Notes under the pieces: generated by a model
What the model saw: the letters and a program-made list of their open reading frames with translations, nothing else
Told to the model about the DNA's origin: nothing
The model's database searches: none
Part shown: piece by piece, positions 10,033 to 18,890 of the stretch
Layout: the number at the start of each line of letters is the position of its first letter
Numbering within the stretch: the stretch's first letter is position 1
Program-made: the position numbers and the translations under genes
Source of the DNA: Agromyces atrinae
GTDB taxonomy: Bacteria; Actinomycetota; Actinomycetes; Actinomycetales; Microbacteriaceae
Reading direction: 5' to 3'
DNA: 64,000 bases
NCBI RefSeq assembly: GCF_013407835.1
Contig: NZ_JACCBI010000001.1
Span: forward strand, 1 to 64,000

Positions 10033-10650
10033 CTACTGCAGGGCCATCGGGCCGTGCACCGACGCGTGCTGAGCGACGGCGACGGGACCGATCGCCCCGA
10101 TCTTCACGCGGGTGATGTGCGCGAGGCGCTCGAGGTCGTCGACCTCGTGACGCTCGGCGGCGTGCACCATGATCGCGGCGCACGCTTCGGCATCGGCGAG
10201 GGCGTCGTGGTGACGGAAGCCCTCGAAGCCCGCGGCCATCGCGGCGACGGGGAGCCGGTAGGAATCGAGGTGGTACGTGCGGCGCGCGACCTGGAGGCTG
10301 CAGAGGTAGCGGTAGTCGGGCACCGACAAGCCCGCCGTCGTCGCCGATGCCTTGATGACGCCCATGTCGAAGCCGGCGTTGTGGGCGACGAGCCAGTCGT
10401 CGCCCGCGAAGCCGAGGAGATCGTTCTGCAGCTCGCCCCAGCCTGCGGCGCCCGCGACCATGTCGGGCGTGATGCCGTGGATCTTGATGTTCCACTCGAG
10501 GAACGCGTCGTGCCCGACGGGCGGCCGGATGTACCAGTGCGCGGTGTCGACGACGCGGCCGTCGCGCACCTTGACGAGCCCGACCGAGCACGCGGAGGCG
10601 CTCGAGGAGTTCGCGGTCTCGAAGTCGATGGCGGTGAAGTCGATGGGCAC
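10033..10650 (-). CDS. DnaQ-like 3'-5' exonuclease (DEDDh)
   Basis: A 205-residue exonuclease of the DEDDh family, related to the proofreading epsilon subunit of DNA polymerase III. Three exonuclease motifs are visible: DFTAIDFETAN near the N-terminus (first Asp/Glu pair), VAHNAGFDMGVIK in the middle, and FRHHDALADAEACA with the catalytic His and Asp near residues 165-175. The protein is shorter than replicative epsilon subunits that bind the polymerase. It looks like a stand-alone housekeeping exonuclease, common in actinobacteria. It lies 48 bp downstream of the metacaspase fusion gene on the same strand, so cotranscription is possible. Confidence 0.9.
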   Translation of the reverse strand: MPIDFTAIDFETANSSSASACSVGLVKVRDGRVVDTAHWYIRPPVGHDAFLEWNIKIHGITPDMVAGAAGWGELQNDLLGFAGDDWLVAHNAGFDMGVIKASATTAGLSVPDYRYLCSLQVARRTYHLDSYRLPVAAMAAGFEGFRHHDALADAEACAAIMVHAAERHEVDDLERLAHITRVKIGAIGPVAVAQHASVHGPMALQ

Positions 10651-10698
10651 GACACCATACTCACACGCTCCTCCGACAGGCCCCGCCCGGCACGCGGT

Positions 10699-12792
10699 TC
10701 AGTCGGAGACGATCAGGTCGGCCACACCCCGGAGGATCGCCGCGATCGCCGCGTCGCGGGGCGAGGCGGTGCGGGCCGAAGCGGGCGCGCCGTCAGCGCC
10801 CCCGTCGACGATGGATGCCGGGCTGCCGAGTTCGACGGCGAGGAAGGGTGAGCCCTCGACCGCCGACGAGCCGTCGATGCGCGGCGTCTGACGTGTCGAG
10901 GGAAAGTCGATGAGCAACGCGTCGTAGAACGCACGATTCGTCACTCTGCCGATGTGCTCGCGCACGAGCGGCGCGACGTGCGACGTGAAGTCGCCGTGTC
11001 CGCTCGTCTCCCACGCGAGCTCGTCGTCGTCGCACGCGGCGAACAGCACCTCGCGACGCACTCCCGACGCCTGCGGTACCGCGCGCGAACCGTTCTCGGC
11101 GGCATCGGAGGCCTCTGCCGCGCGTGTTCGGCCACGCGGCCCGGCGACGCCGCGCGCGACCCGGTACGCCCGCTCATCGGCATCCGTCAGCTCGACCGCT
11201 CTCGGGCGCGAGTCGCCGCGCATCCCGCCCGGCGCACGATTCGCTCCACCGGAATGGCAGGAGTCGAAGAAGATGCTGAGGCTCACGCCGTCGGCGGCCA
11301 GATCCCACAGGGCCCCGAGGTCGTCGTCGATGATGACGCGGCCCGTGCCGCGGAAGTCGACCGGGCAGAGCGCACTGTCGGGTTCGCCCTCGCCCTCGTC
11401 GGCGTTCAGGTCGGGCGTGCGCGTGCCGTGCCCCGAATACTGCACAGCCAGGACGTCGCCGGGCTGGGCCTCGGTGATGAGCTGGAAGATCGAACCGACG
11501 ATCTGCTCGCGCGTGGCCTCGGCGTTCGTGAGGAGTGTCGTCTCGAACGCTGCCGCCGAGAACATGTCGCGCCAGGCGCGGGCGTCCGCCACGGCACCGC
11601 TCAGGCGATCCGCGGTCTGCGGGTACTCGTCGATGCCGATGCAGAGAGCTCGCTTCGCGCCGCCGAGCGATCGCGACGAGTCGGCGGGCACTGGCGGCAC
11701 GGAGTCGCGCGGTTCCACCGAGCGGCTGTCGGCGGTGAACGGCACGATGTCGTCACGCTCGAGAATCCGCCGGGCGACGCTGTTCATCGTGGGAGGGTCG
11801 TTGTCGAAATCGCCGTGGTGCTCCGCCGCCGTGCCGCTGCGGTCGGTGCGCTCGTTCGGGCCGAGGACGAGGTCGCCGCCGTCGCCGTCGAGGAACCGGC
11901 TGACGCGTTCGTTCTGCTCGATCGAGGCGGCGAGACCGAGGATCGGCGTGCCGACGACGGGCTCGAACGCCCGAGAGACGAGGTAGAGCAGCGACTTGCC
12001 GTAGACGTCGAGGCACGTGTCCTCGTGTTCGGCCGCGTCGTGCATCGTGAAGACAGCGAGTGAACCGATCGAGTCGGCGCGGGGGAGGAGCATCTTCTCG
12101 AACGTGTCCATGCGGACGGCCGGAGCAAGGAAGGTGACCGTCCGGAACTCGGGAACGTTCTCGTCGAGCGCCATCGGAATGAAGTGCGAGTGGAAGATCG
12201 AGCCCGCGCTGTGGCCGATCGCGTGCACGCTCACGCGGCTCGCACGAGGGTCGGCGCCCATCCACGCTCCGAGCTGCGTCGCGAACACGCGCGCGCCGCC
12301 GTGCGGGTCGCTCGACGCGGCCGCATCGAGTTTCATGTCGTTCCAGATGGCGCCGCCGCCGAGGAGGCGCGCACCCTTCTCGACGAGGAGGTCCTTCGTC
12401 TCGTCGAACCAGCCGCGGGTGCCGCCGGTCAACCACCGCACGATCGCATCGGAGAGGGCGCCGACGAGGCCGGTCCGCCACACGAAGTGGATCGGGTAGA
12501 CCCCGTTCGCCTTCCACCACGCGACCTGCCGTTCGGCGATCTCGAAGCCCGATTCGAGGTCGACGAGGCCGCCGTGCGCAAAGATCACGATCGGCACGTC
12601 TGCCGGGTCGTGGGCGTCGATGAAGGCGGGCAGGTGCGTCTCGACGATCGCCCGGATGTCGGCGGTGACCGTGGTGAACTCGGCGATGCTCTGCGGATCG
12701 AGGTTCTCCTCGGAGGACCGGTCGAGTCGACCGTCGTCGAGGGTGATGACGTGCGGCTTGAGAGCCTTCAGCTGCGCGGGGGAGAGCGACAT
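10699..12792 (-). CDS. Alpha/beta-hydrolase-like plus metacaspase (C14) fusion protein
   Basis: A 697-residue protein with two enzymatic parts. The N-terminal half looks like a serine hydrolase: IVIFAHGGLVD at about 68-78 and the nucleophile elbow GHSAG with S195. The C-terminal half is a caspase-like cysteine protease of clan CD. RALCIGIDEYP opens the fold, H455 lies in YSGHGT and C512 in FDSCHSGG. An acidic stretch (DLNADEGEGEPDSALCPVDF) follows the histidine, as in calcium-dependent metacaspases. There is no signal peptide or membrane segment, so it should act in the cytoplasm. It lies 18 bp downstream of a CHAT protease gene with its own GAAAGG ribosome binding site. Function is unknown; a role in a proteolytic or cell-suicide response is inference. 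Confidence 0.85.
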   Translation of the reverse strand: MSLSPAQLKALKPHVITLDDGRLDRSSEENLDPQSIAEFTTVTADIRAIVETHLPAFIDAHDPADVPIVIFAHGGLVDLESGFEIAERQVAWWKANGVYPIHFVWRTGLVGALSDAIVRWLTGGTRGWFDETKDLLVEKGARLLGGGAIWNDMKLDAAASSDPHGGARVFATQLGAWMGADPRASRVSVHAIGHSAGSIFHSHFIPMALDENVPEFRTVTFLAPAVRMDTFEKMLLPRADSIGSLAVFTMHDAAEHEDTCLDVYGKSLLYLVSRAFEPVVGTPILGLAASIEQNERVSRFLDGDGGDLVLGPNERTDRSGTAAEHHGDFDNDPPTMNSVARRILERDDIVPFTADSRSVEPRDSVPPVPADSSRSLGGAKRALCIGIDEYPQTADRLSGAVADARAWRDMFSAAAFETTLLTNAEATREQIVGSIFQLITEAQPGDVLAVQYSGHGTRTPDLNADEGEGEPDSALCPVDFRGTGRVIIDDDLGALWDLAADGVSLSIFFDSCHSGGANRAPGGMRGDSRPRAVELTDADERAYRVARGVAGPRGRTRAAEASDAAENGSRAVPQASGVRREVLFAACDDDELAWETSGHGDFTSHVAPLVREHIGRVTNRAFYDALLIDFPSTRQTPRIDGSSAVEGSPFLAVELGSPASIVDGGADGAPASARTASPRDAAIAAILRGVADLIVSD

Positions 12793-12810
12793 GAGAGGGG
12801 CCTTTCGGAT

Positions 12811-14922
12811 TCAGGAGAACGTGACGGTGGCGCGGGGGTCGGCGTAGGCGACGTAGGCGAGCCAGTTGAGATCGCCGCGGCTCCGGGCTCGTTCGCGCGC
12901 GGCCGCCAGCGCATGGGCGACGGATGACGGCGGGCGCCCGAGCAGTCGCGTATAGAACTCGCGCACGAAGATGCCGGCCGACTGGTCGTCGACGGCCCAC
13001 GAGCATCCGATGAGGGCACCGATCCCGCCGCGGAGGAAGACCTCGGGAAAACCGCCGGCCCCGGCCGAACTCGAGGCGAGTCGACCGACGTCGCACGCGT
13101 TGAGGAAGACGATCGGCCGAGCGCCGTCAGCGTCACGAGCGGCGAGATCACGCCGCAGGTCGTCGGCGCTGTACGCCGCGCCCTCCACCGCGTCGGTGGG
13201 GTCGAACCCCGCGAGGAGCAGGCGGGGGTGAGGCGGGTCGCCCGTCGTCCACTCGCCGTGACCCGCGAAGTGCAGCAGGTCGAACGGACCGCTCAGGAGA
13301 CCGGTGACTCCGCCCGCGTCATCCGGGTCGACAGCGCGCGAATGCAGTCTCCTCGTGACGAACTGGCGCTCGGCCTCGACGAAGGGCAGCCGATAGGCCG
13401 GGGCGCGGTAGTCGGGGCAGATGTGCCGAGTGCGCGTGCGGGCGACGTCGAAGTGCTGAGGGAGCGCGGGCCCGTAGACCCATCGCGTCAGCCCGTGGTC
13501 GCCGAGGAACCGATGAGCCGGGTCGATGTCACCGTCGGGGGAGACGAGGTGCACGATCTCCCAGGGGATGTCGAACTCGCCCGTCGTCTGGATGATGAGG
13601 CCGTCGAGGGACGCACGGTTGTTCCAGAGCAGGAGCCGCGCGGGCTCATCGAAGAGCGAGACGAAGAGTCGGGTGCCGATGTCTTCGAGTCCGGAGTCCG
13701 CCGCCGCACGTCTGTCGGCCGGGCGGTGCGCGGCAGCGACCCGCGAGCGCACCGTCGCCAAGCCCTCGAGCACGCGACGGATGTACATGCGCTTGTCGGG
13801 GATGACCTTGACGCACGAGGCCGACTCGTCACCGATCACGAGTGAGAAGGTGAGGGTCGAGACGCCCTCCGCGAGCGACTCGTCGACACTGATCGTCGGC
13901 AGCGCCACGATCGCGGGGTCGGGCTCGGTCGCGACGGCTCGACTCCGGGCGATGCGCCCTCGAAGCCGTGTCTCGGCGGGACGGATGTCTGTCGAGACGA
14001 GGATCGTCGCGATCGGCAGCGGCGTCGACTGTCGGAGAACGACGGTCACTTCGGCGCGGCCGACGTCGACGGCGACGAGATCGAACGTGCACGAGTCGAC
14101 GTCGCGCTCGCCGCGGGGCAGGTGCAGCCTCTGCTCGGCCGGCTGCTCTGGAGCGAGCCGGTAGCCGCGCGGCGAGAGCGTCACGATGACGTCGTCGTCG
14201 GGGATGACGCTCGGACGAGCCGTGCCCGATGCCGCGTCGCAGGTGGCCTCGAGTTCGGTGCGGCTGAGCGAGACGGTCACGGTCACGACGTCGTCGACGC
14301 GTGACGACGCCGGCATCTCGGCGAGCACGTGGGCGTCGACGGGTGCGGAGCCGAGTGAATCGTCGAGACGGCGGGGACTGGGCGTCGCGAGGATGGGGCC
14401 GACATCGGCGCGCGGCACGGCGACATCGTCGATGCGGGGGAAGGCTTCGCCGAGCGGCTCGTCGAGCGTCTTCTCGTCACCCGCATCGCCGAATCCGGTC
14501 TCGTCCCCGGGCGGCGGAAGATGCTCGCCCTCGGGGGTGAGCGAGAACCACGTGACGCAGTTCTCGGCGTCGGAGACGCTCTCGAACTCGAGCACGAAAC
14601 CGTCGATCGGGAAGCGCTCGGCCGTGAGTGCGGCGCTCGCGGTGTCATCCGTGCCGGCCGAGAACCGCACGGCGCGGGCTGCCCCGGGCTCCCGCACGAG
14701 TACGACGAGTCGCGCGGCGTCCGCGTCGTGAACGGTGATGGTGAGCCGCACCGGAACCTCGGCGTACTCACCACCGTCGCTCGAGGCGAAGGCGAAGGTC
14801 TCGAGCACGGTCGCTCGCACGCCGGGCGGGAGGCCGGCGGCATCCGTCGAGGCCTCGGGCAGCGACGCCGCATCCGTTCGGGCGGGACCGTCGAACCGCA
14901 CATCGACGCGGTTCGTCACCAT
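12811..14922 (-). CDS. CHAT-domain (caspase-clan) protein
   Basis: A 703-residue protein whose C-terminal ~280 residues form a CHAT domain, a caspase-related cysteine protease fold. The catalytic pair is visible as H555 in HFAGHGE and C610 in VFLNACDVG, followed by family-typical FPEVFLRGGIGALIGCSW and FVREFYTRLLG. Residues about 200-320 are beta-rich and may form an Ig-like module; the first 200 residues are acidic and variable. No membrane segment is seen. The ATG at 14920-14922 has a GGAG ribosome binding site. It is the first gene of a tight pair with a metacaspase fusion. CHAT proteins are often cut-and-activate partners in bacterial immunity (for example Craspase systems), but no nuclease effector complex is adjacent here. 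Confidence 0.87.
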   Translation of the reverse strand: MVTNRVDVRFDGPARTDAASLPEASTDAAGLPPGVRATVLETFAFASSDGGEYAEVPVRLTITVHDADAARLVVLVREPGAARAVRFSAGTDDTASAALTAERFPIDGFVLEFESVSDAENCVTWFSLTPEGEHLPPPGDETGFGDAGDEKTLDEPLGEAFPRIDDVAVPRADVGPILATPSPRRLDDSLGSAPVDAHVLAEMPASSRVDDVVTVTVSLSRTELEATCDAASGTARPSVIPDDDVIVTLSPRGYRLAPEQPAEQRLHLPRGERDVDSCTFDLVAVDVGRAEVTVVLRQSTPLPIATILVSTDIRPAETRLRGRIARSRAVATEPDPAIVALPTISVDESLAEGVSTLTFSLVIGDESASCVKVIPDKRMYIRRVLEGLATVRSRVAAAHRPADRRAAADSGLEDIGTRLFVSLFDEPARLLLWNNRASLDGLIIQTTGEFDIPWEIVHLVSPDGDIDPAHRFLGDHGLTRWVYGPALPQHFDVARTRTRHICPDYRAPAYRLPFVEAERQFVTRRLHSRAVDPDDAGGVTGLLSGPFDLLHFAGHGEWTTGDPPHPRLLLAGFDPTDAVEGAAYSADDLRRDLAARDADGARPIVFLNACDVGRLASSSAGAGGFPEVFLRGGIGALIGCSWAVDDQSAGIFVREFYTRLLGRPPSSVAHALAAARERARSRGDLNWLAYVAYADPRATVTFS

Positions 14923-15147
14923 GACGTGCTCCGCGGAACGCGCATCTCGACCTCCGCCAGTGGATGGCCTGCCGACAGAAAGGCGAGCAATGCTCGCGTT
15001 GGTGTCGAGCGCAGCATATTCCTGTGACGAGCCTCTGCGCCAGAGGGGGTTTCCGGCCCGCGTGCGCGGCGTTCGGCGGGCGTGTGGCGCGCGCGTCCGT
15101 CATCCGCCGCTCGGCACTGTCGGCCGCCGCCGGTAGACTGACCCCCC
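14923..15147. promoter_or_regulatory. Divergent region between the CHAT gene and ychF
   Basis: The 225 bp hold the start regions of both genes. On the minus strand TATGCT (15013-15018) is the best -10 candidate for the CHAT gene and would give a leader of about 85 bases. Downstream of it, a short palindrome GCGAGCAATGCTCGC (14984-14998, six-bp arms) lies in that leader and could be an operator or a hairpin. I see no convincing -35. The ychF -10 lies at 15134-15139. Confidence 0.4.
15134..15139 (+). promoter_or_regulatory. Leaderless-type -10 box (TAGACT) for ychF
   Basis: TAGACT is followed by eight bases (GACCCCCC) and the GTG start of ychF. There is no ribosome binding site in the C-rich gap, which fits a leaderless transcript. 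Confidence 0.55.
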
Positions 15148-16221
15148 GTGGCTCTCACTATCGGTATCGTCGGTCTGCCCAACGTCGGCAAGTCCACCCT
15201 TTTCAACGCTCTGACCAAGAATCAGGTGCTCGCAGCGAACTACCCGTTCGCGACGATCGAGCCGAACGTCGGAGTCGTGAACCTTCCCGACCCGCGTCTC
15301 GCGACGCTCGCCGGCATCTTCGGCTCCGAGCGCATCCTGCCCGCCGCGGTGTCGTTCGTCGACATCGCCGGCATCGTGCGCGGTGCGAGCGAGGGTGAGG
15401 GGCTCGGTAACAAGTTCCTCGCGAACATCCGTGAGGCCGACGCGATCGCTCAGGTCGTGCGCGGCTTCGACGACTCCGACGTCGTGCACGTCGACGGCAA
15501 GGTCGACCCGAAGTCCGACATGGAGACGATCAACACCGAGCTGATCCTCGCCGACCTCGAGACCCTCGAGCGCGCCATCCCGCGCTTCGAGAAGGAGATC
15601 AAGGGCAAGAAGCTCGACCCCTCGGTTCTCGCCGCTGCCATCGAGGCGCGCGATGAGCTACAGAAGGGCACGCCGCTCTCGGCCGCGTCGGTCGACCTCG
15701 AGCCCATCGCGGAGCTCGGTCTGCTGACCGCCAAGCCCTTCATCTACGTGTTCAACGTCGATGAGGCCGTGTTGACGGATGACGCGAAGAAGGCCGAACT
15801 CGCGGCCCTCGTCGCTCCCGCCGAAGCCGTCTTCCTCGACGCGAAGATCGAGTCGGAGCTCATCGACCTCGACCCCGAAGACGCGGCCGAGCTCCTCGCG
15901 TCGACCGGTCAGACCGAGTCGGGTCTCGACCAGCTCGCCCGCATCGGCTTCGACACGCTCGGCTTGCAGACCTACCTCACGGCCGGTCCCAAGGAGTCGC
16001 GCGCGTGGACGATCCACAAGGGCTGGAAGGCCCCTGCTGCGGCCGGCGTCATCCACACCGACTTCGAGCGCGGCTTCATCAAGGCCGAGGTCATCTCGTT
16101 CGCCGACCTCGTCGAGACCGGTTCGGTCGCTGAGGCCCGCGCGAAGGGCAAGGCCCGCATGGAGGGCAAGGACTACGTCATGCAGGACGGCGACGTGGTG
16201 GAGTTCCGCTTCAACGTGTAG
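15148..16221 (+). CDS. ychF: YchF-type (Obg-family) ATPase
   Basis: YchF is a near-universal ribosome-associated P-loop ATPase of the Obg family, linked to translation and redox stress. The 357-residue protein starts MALTIGIVGLPNVGKSTLFN, the P-loop with the NVGKS form. It has the switch region NYPFATIEPNVGVV, the DIAGIVRGASEG motif, and the family NVDE nucleotide-specificity motif (FIYVFNVDE) in place of the NKxD of GTPases. The C-terminal TGS-like domain ends with YVMQDGDVVEFRFNV. The GTG start is set by the P-loop position. Its 3' end overlaps the convergent TPR gene by 11 bp. Confidence 0.96.
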   Translation: MALTIGIVGLPNVGKSTLFNALTKNQVLAANYPFATIEPNVGVVNLPDPRLATLAGIFGSERILPAAVSFVDIAGIVRGASEGEGLGNKFLANIREADAIAQVVRGFDDSDVVHVDGKVDPKSDMETINTELILADLETLERAIPRFEKEIKGKKLDPSVLAAAIEARDELQKGTPLSAASVDLEPIAELGLLTAKPFIYVFNVDEAVLTDDAKKAELAALVAPAEAVFLDAKIESELIDLDPEDAAELLASTGQTESGLDQLARIGFDTLGLQTYLTAGPKESRAWTIHKGWKAPAAAGVIHTDFERGFIKAEVISFADLVETGSVAEARAKGKARMEGKDYVMQDGDVVEFRFNV

Positions 16222-16726
16222 ACGGGCCGTCCGCGCTCGGCGACTCGGTGAGCGCCGCGGCGTAGCCCCGCATCGAGCGTTGGTAGCGGGGAAGGGTATC
16301 GATCTGCGCCTCGATGGCGACGCGGAGCGCCTCGTCCTTCCGGCCTGCACTGTGCAGCGCGAGAGCCAGCACGACACGCGGTGCCGAGCCGGTCGACTCG
16401 TGGGTCGGCGCGGCGCTCAGCACAGCGATGGCTTCGTCGAGTCGACCGAGGTTCCGCAGGGTCGACCCGTATTGCACCGCGAGCTGAGCATGCCGAGCAT
16501 CGTCGAGGCCGAGCTCGAGCGCACGCTCGTACTCGATGCCGGCCTCGGCCTCGTAGCCCATCGAGTCGTACATGCCCGCGAGCTCGAAGGCCGCCCTTCC
16601 GTCGCTCGCCGGGCACGCGTCGGCGAGCGCGCGCATCGCCGCAACGCCGTCGTCGCGGCTCAGAGAGTCGAATCTCTCCCACAGTTCCGCGACGGACTCT
16701 TCCCATCGGTCGATCTCTGCTGTCAT
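16211..16726 (-). CDS. Small TPR-type protein
   Basis: A 171-residue, probably cytoplasmic protein made of helical repeats. The segments RAAFELAGMYDSMGYEAEAG, YGSTLRNLGRLDEAIAVL and VLALALHSAGRKDEALRVA are recognisable tetratricopeptide units, each about 34-38 residues apart. Such proteins usually mediate protein contacts; no enzymatic motif is seen. The start at 16724-16726 (MTAEIDRWEES) was preferred over an upstream extension that is Arg-rich and not repeat-like. Downstream it overlaps ychF by 11 bp tail to tail. The YciI-like gene lies 70 bp upstream on the same strand. Confidence 0.75.
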   Translation of the reverse strand: MTAEIDRWEESVAELWERFDSLSRDDGVAAMRALADACPASDGRAAFELAGMYDSMGYEAEAGIEYERALELGLDDARHAQLAVQYGSTLRNLGRLDEAIAVLSAAPTHESTGSAPRVVLALALHSAGRKDEALRVAIEAQIDTLPRYQRSMRGYAAALTESPSADGPSTR

Positions 16727-16796
16727 GGGGTCCAGTGTGGCAGGCGGGAGGGTGCGTTCCCTGCCGCGCGCTGCACGCATGCGCGCAGCAGATTCC

Positions 16797-17135
16797 TCAG
16801 AAGATCCGCCGCACCTCCTGCGGCCATCCGCACGCCTCGGCGAGTCTGCCCGCCCACATCCTCGCCGTACCGTCGTCGGCGACATCCACGATCGTGAGCC
16901 CGCCGAGGTGGTGCTCGAAGGGTGCCACGGGGCCGTCGGAGACCTCGAGCGACCCGTTCGTCGCGTCGACGCTCACGGCCGTGCTGATGTCTTCGAGGCC
17001 GCCCGCGTAGATGTAGACGCCCGCGTCCTTCATCTCGTCGACGACCGCCGAGGCGAGTGGGCCGCGCTCGCGGAACCACTCATCGCCGTGGTCGCCCACC
17101 CACTGCTGGTTGAAGTAGATGATGTAGTGCGTCAT
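16797..17135 (-). CDS. YciI-like (DGPF family) protein
   Basis: A 112-residue protein of the YciI-like ferredoxin-fold family. The start MTHYIIYFNQQW, the segment AGVYIYAGGLED, and DGPVAPFEHHLGGLTIVDV (with the DGPF-like DGPV motif) fit this group. Members are common in actinobacteria, often near ECF sigma factors, but none is present here. The biochemical role is not established. I chose the ATG at 17133-17135 because it directly precedes the first predicted strand; a CCCCG/CGGGG inverted repeat at 17139-17155 lies just upstream of it. Confidence 0.75.
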   Translation of the reverse strand: MTHYIIYFNQQWVGDHGDEWFRERGPLASAVVDEMKDAGVYIYAGGLEDISTAVSVDATNGSLEVSDGPVAPFEHHLGGLTIVDVADDGTARMWAGRLAEACGWPQEVRRIF

Positions 17136-17199
17136 GCTCCCCGTTGTATTCGGGGTGGTGCACTCCGTCAACCCCCGTCGGGCCGGGTTTGCCCGGTCA

Positions 17200-17275
17200 C
17201 GGATGCTGCAGATTTCGGTGACACGCCGCCGGAGGCATCCGACCTGCCGAGACGACGCCGGCTTCGCAGCATCCG
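17200..17275. repeat. 10-bp inverted repeat with 56-base spacer downstream of the 505-residue gene
   Basis: CGGATGCTGC (17200-17209) and GCAGCATCCG (17266-17275) are perfect complements. They lie just past the stop of the minus-strand gene ending at 17302. A smaller CCGGG/CCCGG hairpin (17183-17196) sits next to it. Together they could end that transcript, but there is no T tract. Confidence 0.4.
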
Positions 17276-17301
17276 CGCACGGGCGGATGACGGCGGCCGG
17301 G

Positions 17302-18819
17302 TCAGCGGCCGCCGAAGGGCGTGAAGCGGTGGATGTCGACGTTCTCGGGCGGCTCGCTGCTGACGGTGATCGTCGTGATGGCGGTGCCGTCGGCCGAGAG
17401 CACGTGGATGCACCCCTGATCGAAGTAGCGCAGATCGTCGTGGTCGCCGGAATCGTGCGGTTTGCCGAACGGGATGTCTGAGCGGGTCGGATCTGCCGTC
17501 ATCCCTTTCACGAATGCCGGGAATCGCTCGGACTGGTAGCCGCGCCCGCCGATCTCGACGCTCGCGATGCGTCCGCGCCGTGAGCCGAGACGCACGCCGG
17601 GAAGCCCGCGCACGTGAGCCACGAGCGGATCGTCTTCGGGGCGGCCGAGCGCGTCGAGGAAGAGCGTGAACTCGCCCGAGCGCCAGCGGTGGATACCGTG
17701 CGAGATGCTCACACCGACGGGAACCGCCGTGATCGAGAGCGGCGTCTCTCCGGCCGAACCGAGTTCGTACTCGACGAGGAGATCGCGCGTGCCGTACCGG
17801 TGCAGATCGGTCGCGCCGCTCGATGCCGCCGGAGCGCCGAGCACTCCGTGCATGTCGTCGCGAGTCGGCGGCCACGCGACCCCCGACAGGAGCGTCTCGG
17901 TGTGCCGATACGAGCCGCCATCGGCATCCTCGCGCAGTCGAATGCGCGCGCTCAGAACCCGCCCGCCCTCGACCTGCATGTCGACGCCGCCGTCGAACAC
18001 GACGAGACGACGCGGAAAACCGGACGACACGGCCCATCGCTCGATCGCGGCACCGGCCAGGCGCGCGACGGCCGCGTACTCCTCGCCGAACTCCGGCGTT
18101 CCGAGCACGTCGAGGAATGCGCGGAGCTGGCCGGCGGGCGGAGGTACAGGAGCGGGCCGTTCGAGCACGATCTCGGAGAGCCGATCTTCGGTGAAGACCA
18201 GACGAACGCGGTCGGCTTCGAGCGCGAAGAGATCGGATGACGGGTCGAGCGCCGCGCCCAGAACCTCACGTGCCCGATCGCGATCGCTGCGGGCGTCGAG
18301 GCCGGCGATGAGGGCGGCCGGCCGGGGATAGGCGCCCTCGCCGACCAGGGAGAACGTCATACGCTGCGCGCCGTCAGAGTCGATCGTGGGCGGGGCGGTG
18401 CCCGCGGCGAGGGCCTGCGAGAGCTCGACCGCGTCGCTGTCACTCGCTTCGCCGAGCGCGTCGATGTGCCGCCAGATCTCGCCCGTGATGGTCGGAGTGA
18501 GCGGCCGGCTGCGGAGCGGATGCCAGCTCTCGGGTCGCCATGATCCGCCGCCCGGGTGGAACATCAGCACGTCATTCCGCTGACCGTTCCAGCACGCACT
18601 CATGAACTCGCGGAGCTCCCAGCCGTTGGCGAGGCCTGTGGCGTACTGCTCGTCGGTGAGAGCGAAGAGGGCGTCGCCCGATCCGTGACCGACCTGCTGG
18701 TCGACACCGACCCAGGCGCGCCCTGTCGAGACCTCGACTCCGAGGCTCGGGCGCTCGGCGATCTCGACGAAACGCCTCAGGTCGGGCTTCCTGTCCTTGT
18801 CCGCCTTGCGCTTCGACAT
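17302..18819 (-). CDS. Uncharacterised 505-residue protein with internal duplicated modules
   Basis: I do not recognise the family. The start MSKRKADKDRKPD was chosen because upstream extension is not protein-like. Two kinds of module recur. One has the form VLG-x-P...DLxRY...hydrophobic strand: about 192-220, 323-366 and 449-488 (best seen as VLGAPAASSGATDLHRYG and FGKPHDSGDHDDLRYFD). The other begins FLDxLGxPE (235 and 387: FLDVLGTPE, FLDALGRPE). No signal peptide, membrane segment or catalytic motif is seen, so it is probably cytoplasmic. The repeated small strand-rich units resemble those of some immunity or adaptor proteins, but that is only an impression. It is divergent from the molbindin gene. 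Confidence 0.7.
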   Translation of the reverse strand: MSKRKADKDRKPDLRRFVEIAERPSLGVEVSTGRAWVGVDQQVGHGSGDALFALTDEQYATGLANGWELREFMSACWNGQRNDVLMFHPGGGSWRPESWHPLRSRPLTPTITGEIWRHIDALGEASDSDAVELSQALAAGTAPPTIDSDGAQRMTFSLVGEGAYPRPAALIAGLDARSDRDRAREVLGAALDPSSDLFALEADRVRLVFTEDRLSEIVLERPAPVPPPAGQLRAFLDVLGTPEFGEEYAAVARLAGAAIERWAVSSGFPRRLVVFDGGVDMQVEGGRVLSARIRLREDADGGSYRHTETLLSGVAWPPTRDDMHGVLGAPAASSGATDLHRYGTRDLLVEYELGSAGETPLSITAVPVGVSISHGIHRWRSGEFTLFLDALGRPEDDPLVAHVRGLPGVRLGSRRGRIASVEIGGRGYQSERFPAFVKGMTADPTRSDIPFGKPHDSGDHDDLRYFDQGCIHVLSADGTAITTITVSSEPPENVDIHRFTPFGGR

Positions 18820-18890
18820 GGTTCCATTCTGTGCGTCGCGGGCTGCGATTTCTGACGGCCCGCACGCACGCGCCGTCTGAACGGCGGGCC

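Noticed and set aside
8647..10650. rmuC and the DEDDh exonuclease as part of the CHAT/metacaspase system
   Set aside because: Both are common housekeeping genes and gaps of 48-72 bp separate them. Linkage is possible, but the sequence alone does not support it.
12793..12812. ATTCAGG next to the CHAT gene as a third copy of the 73-bp element
   Set aside because: Only the left half-site is present; there is no CCTGAAT 59 bases away.
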